Positions 36,460 to 45,055 of a stretch of DNA of 64,000 bases are shown piece after piece. The notes beneath the pieces were generated by a model that saw only the letters and a program-made list of their open reading frames with translations, was not told the DNA's origin and made no database searches. Positions within the stretch are counted from its first letter, which is position 1. The number at the start of each line of letters is the position of its first letter. Origin of the DNA: Strigops habroptila (lineage: Eukaryota; Chordata; Aves; Psittaciformes; Psittacidae); the NCBI RefSeq assembly GCF_004027225.2, contig NC_046358.1, forward strand, positions 2,322,720 through 2,386,719, given 5' to 3'. The position numbers and the translations under genes were made by a program.

Positions 36460-36880
36460 ATTTGACCTCTCTGAATCCTATATAAATCATAGGATTCAGC
36501 ATGGGAATCACCAGAGCATAAATGGAGCGATGATCTTGCGCTCCATAGAGAACTGTGAAGTGGGTGGTAAGTACATGAAGAAGCCTGTTCCATAAAACAT
36601 GGTGGCAGGAGTCAGGTGGGAAGTAGAGGTGGAGAAGGCTTTCCATTTGCTTTTGGACTTAATCTTGTAGACGGCAACTTTGATGCAGATGTAGGAGATG
36701 AGAATGAGGAGGATGGTTGAGGTGATGAGCACAGCCACATAGGTGGTCCATGATGTATGTGTTGGAGCAGGAGAGCTTCAGGATGAGGAGCACAGCATAG
36801 AAATGACAGCACAGGAACTGGCCCAGAGACCTGCTGTAGGCATCGAGGATTTTAGCCCCACAGCTGGACACTGGCATCAC
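36460..36880 (-). pseudogene. Olfactory receptor pseudogene, 3' half only
   Basis: On the minus strand three overlapping frames together carry the last third of an OR. The first gives LILKLSCSNTYIMD (the loop 2/TM5 entry), about 36880-36745. The second gives LILISYICIK, KWKAFSTSTSHL and MFYGTGFFMYLPP (TM5 to loop 3), about 36738-36545. The third gives LVIPMLNPMIY and FREVK (TM7), about 36530-36460. The reading frame changes at least twice, and everything before the end of TM4 is missing, including PMYFF and MAYDRY. The KAFSTC motif reads KAFSTS. The surviving motifs look most like families 5, 8 and 9. It lies just downstream of the SPATA31-like gene on the same strand. It is a host gene remnant that is too decayed to make a receptor. 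Confidence 0.85.
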
Positions 36881-37320
36881 CTTGTCTGGTCAATAAGCTT
36901 GTGAGAGGCAGCTACAGACACTCAGAGAGCCCTGTGGTCCCCAAAGGTCCCTGGGATGCTCTGCTAGCCTGGGATGGGGCTGGAGCATCAGGGACACTGT
37001 GTGCTGGCGTTGGAGGGAGCTGCTATCAGGAAAGGCTTGGAGAACAGGTGAAGTTTAGCCAAAGGACCTGTCCTGCAGGGTGGCGGAAGGGGCTGGCCAG
37101 AGCAGGGCTGAGGAGGATCTCTAGGAGCAGCAACCACTTTGCACAGGCTTCTCCTCTCGGCCAGGTCCCCCTGCTGGGACAGCACAGCTTCCCCAGTGCC
37201 CCTGAGCCCACCTTCCCTTTCCCATCCCCAACAGACCCTGCTGCCCCTCTAGCAGGGTTTAGTCCACTTGCATGGCCCTTTGGAGAACCACAAACATGTT
37301 TGTTTACAAGAACAGAGGGC

Positions 37321-39924
37321 TCATGGAGAGCAGGAGCCGTGGGAAGCCTGGCCCTGCCTCTCCGCACCATGGCAGCTGTATTCAGTGGGAGAGCTCTCCG
37401 GGGATGAGGACACCTTCCTTCGCCGCTGGCGAATCTTCTCCAGCACCACACGAAGGGTGTTGCCAGTCGATGCTGCTGCAGTGTCCTGGGCATCCTGGGC
37501 TGGGCATGGTTGGCATGAGCATACATGCCTGGTGACAGGGGCACTGCAGTGCTGCTGCAAGGATGGGCTGTGCTGGCTGGGGATGCCTTCTGGGCCACAG
37601 GGGTTTGAGGTTGGAGCCATCTCAGGTGGGCTTCCCTGTGAGAGACCATCGGGAGTCCATCTGCTTTGCCTGTCTGTGCTCCTGGAGGTGCCCTGGGACC
37701 ATGTCCCACAGCCTAGGGAGCTCTCGGAGCTGCCAGGGCTCTGCCTCCTCGAGGACCACCACTTCTGCCTGTCCTGGCTTGCTTCATTACCCCGGGGCTT
37801 GGATGGTGTGCTCCCTTCCCTGCTGGTGCTGCTTGTGGTGTTCTCCAGAGGGGCTATCCCGCTTGGGAAGCTGCTATCAGCAGGTCTGGCTTGTTCCTTG
37901 CAGCAGCCACAATGGCTCTGTGGGGCTCCTGGGGATGGTGCCATGAAGCCTTCATGGGTTGACCACGCGTGCGCTCCTTGTCCTGGCTCTGGCTTGGTGT
38001 CCATAGCAGGGAATGCTGGGATAAGGCTTGGGGACACAAGGATGGATGCTTGCCCTGCCGAGTCCTTCACCATCCTGCAGAGTGTCCTTGGTGCATCCTT
38101 GGTGGCTGTGCCCATCTCATTCCCAGAGCTGCAGAATGTGCTGGGCAGTGTCCTGGCCTCCAGGGATGCCTGGCTGCTTTCATCCCCAGGAATAGGGCTG
38201 TAGGAGGGGACGCAGTCCAGGCAGGAGCATGGTGTCATGGGGACCATAGCGCAGGCGAGGGATGCCTGAACTTGCTGCTGCATGACCCATTCCTTCTGGA
38301 TGAGCTGCTTCGCTTTTGGCAGAGGGGCAGGGTCCTTGAGTGGCCAAAGGTGCCTAGCCCCAGCCTGCCTCAGTTTGGCCAGTGAGCGATGCAACATGCT
38401 CGTGGACCTCTGTACTGCCATGGGGAACATCTGGAGTTTTATCTCCAGGCATTTTCTTGCTGTATGTGTCCAGAGTTTGCTGTGGACCTTCTGGCTCAGC
38501 TCCAGCCTTGCGATGCTGATAGGTGCTGTAGCACAGGACCAGCTCCTGTCCTCAGTGTGGGCTTGGACTCTGCCTCGTGTGGGGACATTAATCTGACAGC
38601 CAACATCTTTCTTCAGTAGGATGGAAGCTGGTCCTGCTTCTGGTCCTGCTGCCCCATTATCCAGGCTGGGAAGGGTAGGGGAAGCTAAACCAAAAGGCCA
38701 CAGGCACTCCTTGTCCCATGGTGGCAAACCCCTGCCCAGGTGAAGGAGGCTCTTCCTCAGTGCATCCTCCTCTGGTGCTTGGATGGCTGGTTTCTCCTCA
38801 GAGCTGTGTGTGCTCTGTGGCTCCTGCTGTCCTGCTTTGTGCTGTCCCACTGCGCTGGCATTGCCTAGGGCCCTGGGCTCCCCCACTCTATTCTCCTTTG
38901 GCAGCTTTGGGTCTAGGGGACCGAGCAGCGGTGGAGGGCACAGCATCAGTAGTGCCAGGGACTCCTCAGTGGGGTTGGGGTCTCCCCACAGCCTCCGCAC
39001 TTCCTTCTCCTTGATGGTATCCACAATAGCGTTTGCCTTGGCCTGCATCGAGGGGCACAGCTCGTGCCGCAGCAAGGGCTGGCTTTGTCCTGGCAGGATG
39101 AGCTTTGGCAGGACACGGCGGCAGCCCTGCTGCTGTGCTGCTTGCTCCTGGGACTGCTGCACTGGCATGGGCAGGGCCCCCAGCCGTATCTCCAGAGCTT
39201 TCCCAGCTACGTGCATCTTCAGGGCTGAAGAGACTCTGCCAGCACACATGGGTTCGAGGAAGCAGACAGACCTCACCTCCACAGGGGCTCCTCCATCTCG
39301 AGTCAGGAGTGTTGCTGTCAGGCTCTCGGGGGGACTGACGCTCTCGGGGTAATTGGGAGAGCCACAGCAGCTCAGCTGGTCCTGCTCCACCAGCTCCTCC
39401 AGGTCCTGCCATAGCGCTTGCCATGTGCCAGCATCCAGAGCGGCTGCAGGTCCTCTCCTAGCCCATGCTGACAGCACCAGCTCCTGCAGCTCCTGGGCAG
39501 CCTTGATGCAGTCGGTGCAGCCAGGAGTGCAGCGCCAGGGCCCGCACAGGGGGGACGCAGCATTATCTGCAAGCCAGGGGGCAGTTCCTGAGTGTGGGAC
39601 CATATACCCAGCCTGCTCCACATCTGGCTGGGCTCCTCTGAGGGGACCCGTAGGGGACTTACATGGCTCTGCTGTTCCATATCTCCGCCTCCATCTCCAC
39701 TGTTGCTGGCCCCAGCCATCACCCTGTGGGCACAGCAGTGTGGCACAGTCACCCTCCTGGGGCCAGCCACTACCAGCGCTGGAACCAAGTGGGTGCCATG
39801 GCCACAAGCGACTCCACAGGCGATGGCTGATGGCGAGCAGGATGGCCCCAGCAGCCAGGATCAGGATGCTGAGGCCCAGAAGAAAGCTGTTGCTGCTCAT
39901 GTGCAGGGACCATGACGACCACAT
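37321..39924 (-). CDS. SPATA31/FAM205-like protein, 867-codon open frame
   Basis: This is a single uninterrupted frame in a GC-rich island. Residues 12-34 form one hydrophobic helix near the N-terminus. A short basic stretch follows (about 76-82), then a cysteine cluster CTPGCTDC at 132-139 leading into an E-L-x-x-L helix. That layout matches the C-P-x-C-x-x-C-N region I recall in SPATA31 proteins. A module GKALEIRLGALPMPVQ (241-256) recurs as RKCLEIKLQMFPMAVQ (490-505), the repeated LEI motif of that family. RRLWGDPNPTEESLALLM (310-327) resembles its R-x-W-G-x-P-x-x-x-x-x-S-L block. The rest is serine/proline-rich and low in order. SPATA31 proteins are testis proteins of about 1,000 or more residues, so this one is short. 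A second ATG lies at 39900. A possible in-frame 96-nt intron sits at 39567-39662. No AATAAA was spotted downstream. The family call is from memory and needs a profile search. Confidence 0.6.
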   Translation of the reverse strand: MWSSWSLHMSSNSFLLGLSILILAAGAILLAISHRLWSRLWPWHPLGSSAGSGWPQEGDCATLLCPQGDGWGQQQWRWRRRYGTAEPCKSPTGPLRGAQPDVEQAGYMVPHSGTAPWLADNAASPLCGPWRCTPGCTDCIKAAQELQELVLSAWARRGPAAALDAGTWQALWQDLEELVEQDQLSCCGSPNYPESVSPPESLTATLLTRDGGAPVEVRSVCFLEPMCAGRVSSALKMHVAGKALEIRLGALPMPVQQSQEQAAQQQGCRRVLPKLILPGQSQPLLRHELCPSMQAKANAIVDTIKEKEVRRLWGDPNPTEESLALLMLCPPPLLGPLDPKLPKENRVGEPRALGNASAVGQHKAGQQEPQSTHSSEEKPAIQAPEEDALRKSLLHLGRGLPPWDKECLWPFGLASPTLPSLDNGAAGPEAGPASILLKKDVGCQINVPTRGRVQAHTEDRSWSCATAPISIARLELSQKVHSKLWTHTARKCLEIKLQMFPMAVQRSTSMLHRSLAKLRQAGARHLWPLKDPAPLPKAKQLIQKEWVMQQQVQASLACAMVPMTPCSCLDCVPSYSPIPGDESSQASLEARTLPSTFCSSGNEMGTATKDAPRTLCRMVKDSAGQASILVSPSLIPAFPAMDTKPEPGQGAHAWSTHEGFMAPSPGAPQSHCGCCKEQARPADSSFPSGIAPLENTTSSTSREGSTPSKPRGNEASQDRQKWWSSRRQSPGSSESSLGCGTWSQGTSRSTDRQSRWTPDGLSQGSPPEMAPTSNPCGPEGIPSQHSPSLQQHCSAPVTRHVCSCQPCPAQDAQDTAAASTGNTLRVVLEKIRQRRRKVSSSPESSPTEYSCHGAERQGQASHGSCSP
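39567..39662 (-). other. Candidate in-frame mini-intron in the SPATA31-like gene
   Basis: On the minus strand CAT|GTAAGT gives a consensus donor at 39662, and CCCTGGCTTGCAG|AT gives a strong acceptor ending at 39567. The enclosed 96 nt are a multiple of three with no stop, so both the spliced and unspliced mRNAs stay open (835 or 867 residues). Splicing would join a phase-1 codon and remove residues 88-119 with most of 120, just before the cysteine cluster. Mammalian SPATA31 genes have small 5' exons before one large exon, which fits. RNA evidence is not available here. Confidence 0.5.
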
Positions 39925-40249
39925 TGGGAGCTGTGGAATAGTGGCATGTGTTGCCGTGAAGTCAGAGCCCGCTGCTGAGAACAGCCAAGTGATGTCACAG
40001 CCCGCATCATTCCAGTGCTCAGCCCTGCTGTGGGTACCAGGCCAGCAGCGCAGCCACCCAGAGCAGGACCCTTGGGGCTTTGGGCATCCTGCTGATGCTG
40101 ATTCTTGAGCCCTAAATACCCTTGTGCAGATACGGGTCTTGAAACTGGAAGGAAATCATGGGTTGAAGAGGATGGCCATCTTTGTGCTCAGCATCTCCTC
40201 ATGTGTGACTCCCCTGAGACACCTCAGGTTTGATGTCTCCTCTTAGCAG

Positions 40250-40397
40250 AACGGTAAGAAAAACATAGCCTTAACATCTAGTGTGGCCATCCAAGGGTGG
40301 GTGGCAGCCTGTATTGCTGTCACGATGGAGGTTGTGCTCAGGATGGCAGTTGTCAGTGGTAGAGTATTACTGTTCAGTTTCCTGTAATCAGTTTGTA
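40250..40397 (-). mobile_element. Endogenous retrovirus fossil, short reverse transcriptase fragment
   Basis: A minus-strand frame of about 47 residues reads DYRKLNSNTLPL and later HPWMATLDVKAMFF, the N-terminal RT motifs of avian endogenous retroviruses. No gag, env or LTR could be tied to it. It is a small, old, broken remnant next to a CR1 insertion. Confidence 0.65.
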
Positions 40398-40814
40398 GAA
40401 TCCTAGATTGGTATGAGTTGGAAGTGCCCTTAAAGCTCATCCAGTTCCAACGCCCTGCCACAGGCAGGGACACCTTCCACTAGAGCAGGTTGCTCCAATC
40501 TCTGTCCAACCTGGCCTTGAACACTGCCAGGGATGGGGCAGCCACAGCTTCTCTGGGCACCCTGTGCCAGTGCCTCAGCACCCTCACAGGGAAAAGCTTC
40601 TGCCTCAGAGCTCATCTCAATCTCCCCTCTGGCAGGTTAAAGCCAATCCCCTTGGCCTGTCCCTACAGGCCCTTGTCCAAAGCCCTTCTCCAGGTTTCTT
40701 GTAGCCCCTTTAGGCACTGGAGCTGCTCTAGGGTCTCCCCTTAAGGAGCCTTCTGTTCCCCAGGCTGACCCAGCCCAGCTCTCTCAGCCTGTCTCCAGAG
40801 CAGAGCTGCTCCTG
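40398..40814 (-). repeat. CR1 LINE 3' fragment, about 420 bp
   Basis: Common subfamily, from the AATCCTAGATTGG tail up to CCTGTCTCCAGAGCAGAGCTG. It abuts a second CR1 of opposite orientation at about 40815-40820. Confidence 0.94.
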
Positions 40815-40820
40815 CCGTGG

Positions 40821-41193
40821 GAGAAGAGAAGGCTCAGGAGGGACCTTATCGCTCTCTGCAACTGCCTGACAGGAGGATGGAGCCAGGAGGGGGCTGGTCT
40901 CTGCTCCCAAGGAACAAGGGATGGGACAAGAGGAAACGGCCTCAAGCTGCACCAGGGGAGGTTTAGATGGAGATGAGTAACAATTCCTTCCCCAAAGGGT
41001 ACTCAGGCATTGGGACAGGCTGCCCAGGGCAGTGCTGGAGTCACTGTTCCTAGAAGTGTTCGTACACCGTGTAGATGAGGCCCTTAGTGACATGGGTTAG
41101 TGGTGGCCTTGGCAGTACTGGGGAATAGTTGGACTTGATGAGCTTAAGGGACTTTTCCAACATAGTTGATTCTATGGGTCAATGAGTCTATGA
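40821..41193 (+). repeat. CR1 LINE 3' fragment, different subfamily
   Basis: GAGAAGAGAAGGCTCAGGAG, GGCTGCCCAGGGCAGTGCTG, TGATGAGCTTAAGGGACTTT and a TTGATTCTATGGGTCAATGAG tail. This head-to-head pair has its 5' ends together. Confidence 0.92.
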
Positions 41194-43129
41194 GCCTTGT
41201 ATGGCTGCAGATCAAGCCATGCTTTTATGGGTAGCACCAGCTATGGAGGAGACCACCTCACAGACTTCAGCCCCTCAGGCAGCAGAAAGCAGCTGAGAAC
41301 CACCAGCAGAGCTGACATCCTCAAAATCAAGTAGTTCATGTGGGTCAGGACCCTGATGGCAACAATGGGTCACAGTGGTCCTGATCAGCCTCACCTGGTG
41401 TTTTCTTCGCCTACCACATGCACACTCACCCTCTCCCATGGACTAGGACCCCTCATTGTAGGGGTGCGCCTGGCTGCAACTGACTCCTTGATGGACCTTG
41501 GACCTGGACTGTAGGTAGTTTTATTTCTGGAGGGGCCATTGTATTTTGTCTTCAGCCACATCACCTTTTGCTTCTGACTGATAAACCCTGAATCTAGTTG
41601 TTCATCTGCCATGGCTGTGGCTGTTGATGGACCCTTTGTGATGTCCAAAGAACTTGTAAGGTGCCAAGTGACTTCTGCCAACCAGATGTTGTTGGCCAGG
41701 GGCAGCTGCTTTCTCAGTTGCTGCTGGTGTGGTGCACAGATCTTGTAATCTTTCAAACTCTAGTGGCCACTTCTGTATTGACCCAGTGGAGGACTGGAAA
41801 GAAGTTTGCCAACCCATAAACTCTCCAACCACCAACTTCAGGGAATGAAGGAGTTGTGACAAATTAAACTGCTTTAGAAGTGCTCATTGTCTTTAACAAA
41901 GAGGAAAGTTTCCTTCTCCTTAGTGTCTATGAAGTTGTCCCCAGGGGCTTGTTAGGAAGAATGAGGTAGGTTTACTATGAGCTTTCTAAGAAGGTTTCAA
42001 GATCATTAGAGGCTTCTTTACGATGCCCAGAAGGGCTCGTTAAGCTGATGACTCTTGGGTGGCTGGCCCCCAGGGGAATTCCTTGTTTTGGGAAGCGGAG
42101 AAGTGTAATTTGTGATGTAAATAGGTTTAATGACCTAGCTAATGTTGGAGTTCAGGCCTGCTAAAAGGCTTCCAGTGGGTCATGCTATGACTATTGCCTC
42201 CACCTACTGCTAGACAAGGCCTCTTATTTAGTCTTATTATGGGTACCACCATGTTCTAACTTTCCATATGCTTGATCTAGTTTTCCCGATACCTTCCTCA
42301 TATGTTTCTGGTGATGGTTATTTGACAGGCAGAAGGAAGAAGAGACAAAGCTGGAGGATATTTCTTAAAGCAGAACAGTTGGGACCACAAAGTTTGAGGG
42401 GAAAGACAAGATTTTGGTTTTAAAGATACTCTATCTCCTTTGGCTGTATATCTTCAATGTCACAGGGACTTGTTCTTGTGTTCTTTTCAAGCATTGGTTT
42501 ATTAGACTTTGAAGTCCATTGATGAAGGACTTTCTGTGGTTTCTCTAGGCTTGAATTATTCCACAACATTATTCCACATTTTCCATATTCCATATTTAAT
42601 TATTCCATAACTTTACTTATTGAAATATGTCCACATAAGAAGGTTGATCAGCTGTGGAGAGGCGTTCTCCCTCTGTAGTCAGTGAGGGATTCAGATACAA
42701 AATTAGAATTCCAGTGGCATCCAATGGCATCCAGATTTTGGGTGTAATGTCCCTGAGTAACAAATAAACCCACACCACAGAAAGCAGGATGCCCCGTGGT
42801 CCATGACTGAGAAAGCTAGTGGGTGAGGAGTAAAACCACCTGTATTGCATGAATGGGAGTACAAAGCACATGTTTAAAAAGGTTAGTTTAATTGTCAGAG
42901 AGTTCAGGAGGTCTGAAAATACTCTTCATCTTGCCTGGGTTACTTAAAACCTAATGATGTGTCTTTGAGTTATAGAAGGAAAACCTTTCTCTGATATTCA
43001 TGTCTGATTGTGTCCTACTCAAATCAGAGTCTGTGAGGACCTGGAGTTGGACTGAAATGCAGCAGGAATCAAGAGGGGCAGAAATCTGTTACAGAGGAAG
43101 CAAAGCAGGTTATGGGTTATGAAAAAATT
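41194..43129. other. Repeat-derived or unclassified intergenic DNA
   Basis: No gene recognised. The segment 41355-41530 shares scattered words (CTGGCTGCARCTG, CTTGRTGGAYC) with 51640-51840 and may be a decayed interspersed repeat. Minus-strand frames of 121 and 86 codons at 41391-41862 match nothing I know. Confidence 0.35.
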
Positions 43130-43497
43130 GGGGCTGTGCAGCCTGGAGAAGAGAAGCTGAATGGAGACCTCAGAGGAGCTTCCAGTGTCTGAAAGGGGCT
43201 ACAAGGATGCTGGAGAGGGACTCTTCATCAGGGACTGGAGTGATAGGACAAGGGGTGATGGGTTTAAACTGGAACAGGGGCAGTTCAGGTTAGATATAAG
43301 GCCGAAGTTCTTCCCTGTGAGGGTGCTGAGGCGCTGGCACAGGGTGCCCAGAGAAGCTGTGGCTGCCCCATCCCTGGCAGTGTTCAAGGCCAGGTTGGAC
43401 ACAGGGGCTTGGAGCAACCTGCTCGAGTGGAAGGTGTCCCTGCCCGTGGCAGGGGGTTGGAACTGGAGGAGCTTTAAGGTCCCTTCCAACACAAACA
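43130..43497 (+). repeat. CR1 LINE 3' fragment, about 370 bp, lacking tail units
   Basis: GGGGCTGTGCAGCCTGGAGA through AAGGTCCCTTCCAACACAAA. It stops without ATTCTATG units. An ORF read-through here is non-genic. Confidence 0.94.
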
Positions 43498-44113
43498 TCT
43501 CTTTGGAAACAGGGTTGAGAAAATGCTCACAGTGCAAGGGGGTCAATATTAGTTGCAGACAACTGCACCCTTTATTGGAGAAGATGGCAGTTTTGATTGC
43601 TAACCAACGTAACAGACATTGAGAGCTCTCCAGGTCTGCAGAGAAATCATAGTAGCAGCTCATGTTTGCAACATAACTTAAATGTTTGTATGCTCTGAAG
43701 TTAATTACAAAACTCTTCAGAAACAAAAGACATTTAAAGCTTTATATAAAGCTCTTATTCTCACAGTTCTTTAACTCTTAATTCTTCTTTCATTTCATGA
43801 TGCTATTGGCATTTCCCACTTCTATTTTAAACGAATGCCAGTGAGGCAGGCTGAAGTCACAGTGTCTTTATTTAGTCTCTGGCTTTAAGGCCAAATCCCA
43901 AATGTTGTTTAGAAAGTTACTAACTTGCATACAAGTTAGACCTTGTATGGTAGGTCTTTTTGTTTAGGTGTTGTTGGATTTAGCCCATTTATTATTTCAT
44001 CTCAGTCTTTGTAAAAATACATCTAGAACAATTGCAGGTAGAGAAATAATCACATTTGAGCACTGTTTCAACTCACAGAACTCAAAGCAATACCACCAAT
44101 CCCTGCAAAGCCT

Positions 44114-45055
44114 TTAAATAAAGAGGGACTTGGGTCTATTCACTGCCCTTCTCAGGGCACACTTCATGTCCTTATTCCTGAGGCTGTAGATGAGGGGGTT
44201 CAGCATTGGGGCTACAATGGTGTAAAACACTGCAACCACTTTGTCCCTATCTTGTGGAGACCTTGACTTGGGATTCATGTACATGCAGATGGCTGTCCCA
44301 TAGAATATGGTTACCACGGTTAGGTGGCATCCACAGGTGGAAAAGGCCTTAGATTTCACATGTGCAGACTGCATCTTCAAGATGGTGGAAAGGATGTAGG
44401 CGTAGGAGGTGATGATCAGAAGAAAGGGGATGAAGACAATGAGGATGCTGAAGATGAAGATGACCAACTCCAGGAGGGCAGTGTCAGCACAGGCCAAGGC
44501 CAGCACTGCCGGCACTTCGCAGAAGTAATGGTTCAAGGTGTGAGGTCCACAGAAGGGTAGATGCAAAGTGAGGCTGTTGAGCACCATGGAGCTCAGCAGG
44601 CTGCTGGCCCAGGAAGCCATGACCATGTGGATGCAAGCTTTCCTGCTCATGACAGTGGTGTAGAGCAAGGGGTGACATATTGCCGTATATCGATCGTAGG
44701 CCATGACCCCAAGCAGGAAACACTCTGTTATGCCAAAAGCCAGAGAGAAATACATCTGAGCAGCACATCTAGAGAAGGAGATGGTCCTCTTCTCGGTCAA
44801 GAGGTTCACCAACATCTGGGGGATGTTGCTGGAGACGTAACAGATGTCTAAGAAGGACAGGTTGGCAACGAAAAAGTACATAGGTGACTGCAGCTGGCAA
44901 TCAGCTCTGATCACTGCAATGATCATGGTGTTCCCAACAATTGTGAGCAGATAAAAAACCAGGAACACTATGAAAAGAACAGTCTGTGTCCTTGGCTGGG
45001 AGGAGAGGCCTTGAAAGATGAATTCTGTCACTACGCTTTGGTTTTCCTCGGCCAT
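44114..45055 (-). CDS. Olfactory receptor, family 2/13-like (OR-5), intact
   Basis: This is an odorant receptor of 313 residues. Visible features are the sequon NQS at 5-7, GN at 41-42, PMYFF at 58-62, loop cysteines C97 and C179, MAYDRY at 118-123, SY at 217-218 and PMLNPLIY at 283-290. The TM6 motif is KAFSTCGCH (236-244), with cysteine in place of the usual serine. The TM3 stretch CAAQMYFSLAFGITECFLL and the loop HYFCEVPAVLALACADT are typical of families 2 and 13. The ATG is the first in frame. A possible acceptor TTCTTATCTTGACAG ends at 45075, 19 bp upstream. Minus-strand AATAAA signals lie at 43993-43988 and 43872-43867. It is the nearest intact receptor to the SPATA31-like gene and has the same orientation. 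Confidence 0.93.
   Translation of the reverse strand: MAEENQSVVTEFIFQGLSSQPRTQTVLFIVFLVFYLLTIVGNTMIIAVIRADCQLQSPMYFFVANLSFLDICYVSSNIPQMLVNLLTEKRTISFSRCAAQMYFSLAFGITECFLLGVMAYDRYTAICHPLLYTTVMSRKACIHMVMASWASSLLSSMVLNSLTLHLPFCGPHTLNHYFCEVPAVLALACADTALLELVIFIFSILIVFIPFLLIITSYAYILSTILKMQSAHVKSKAFSTCGCHLTVVTIFYGTAICMYMNPKSRSPQDRDKVVAVFYTIVAPMLNPLIYSLRNKDMKCALRRAVNRPKSLFI

Noticed and set aside
37026-37709. A 227-codon minus-strand frame overlapping the 3' end of the SPATA31-like gene
   Set aside because: It lies in a different frame with no motif. It is most likely a chance frame in GC-rich sequence, though a downstream exon cannot be excluded.
37268-38203. Long + strand ORF (311 codons) and other + frames opposite the SPATA31-like gene
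   Set aside because: These are shadow frames in GC-rich DNA. They show no domain or membrane pattern, and the minus frame is three times longer with recognisable motifs.
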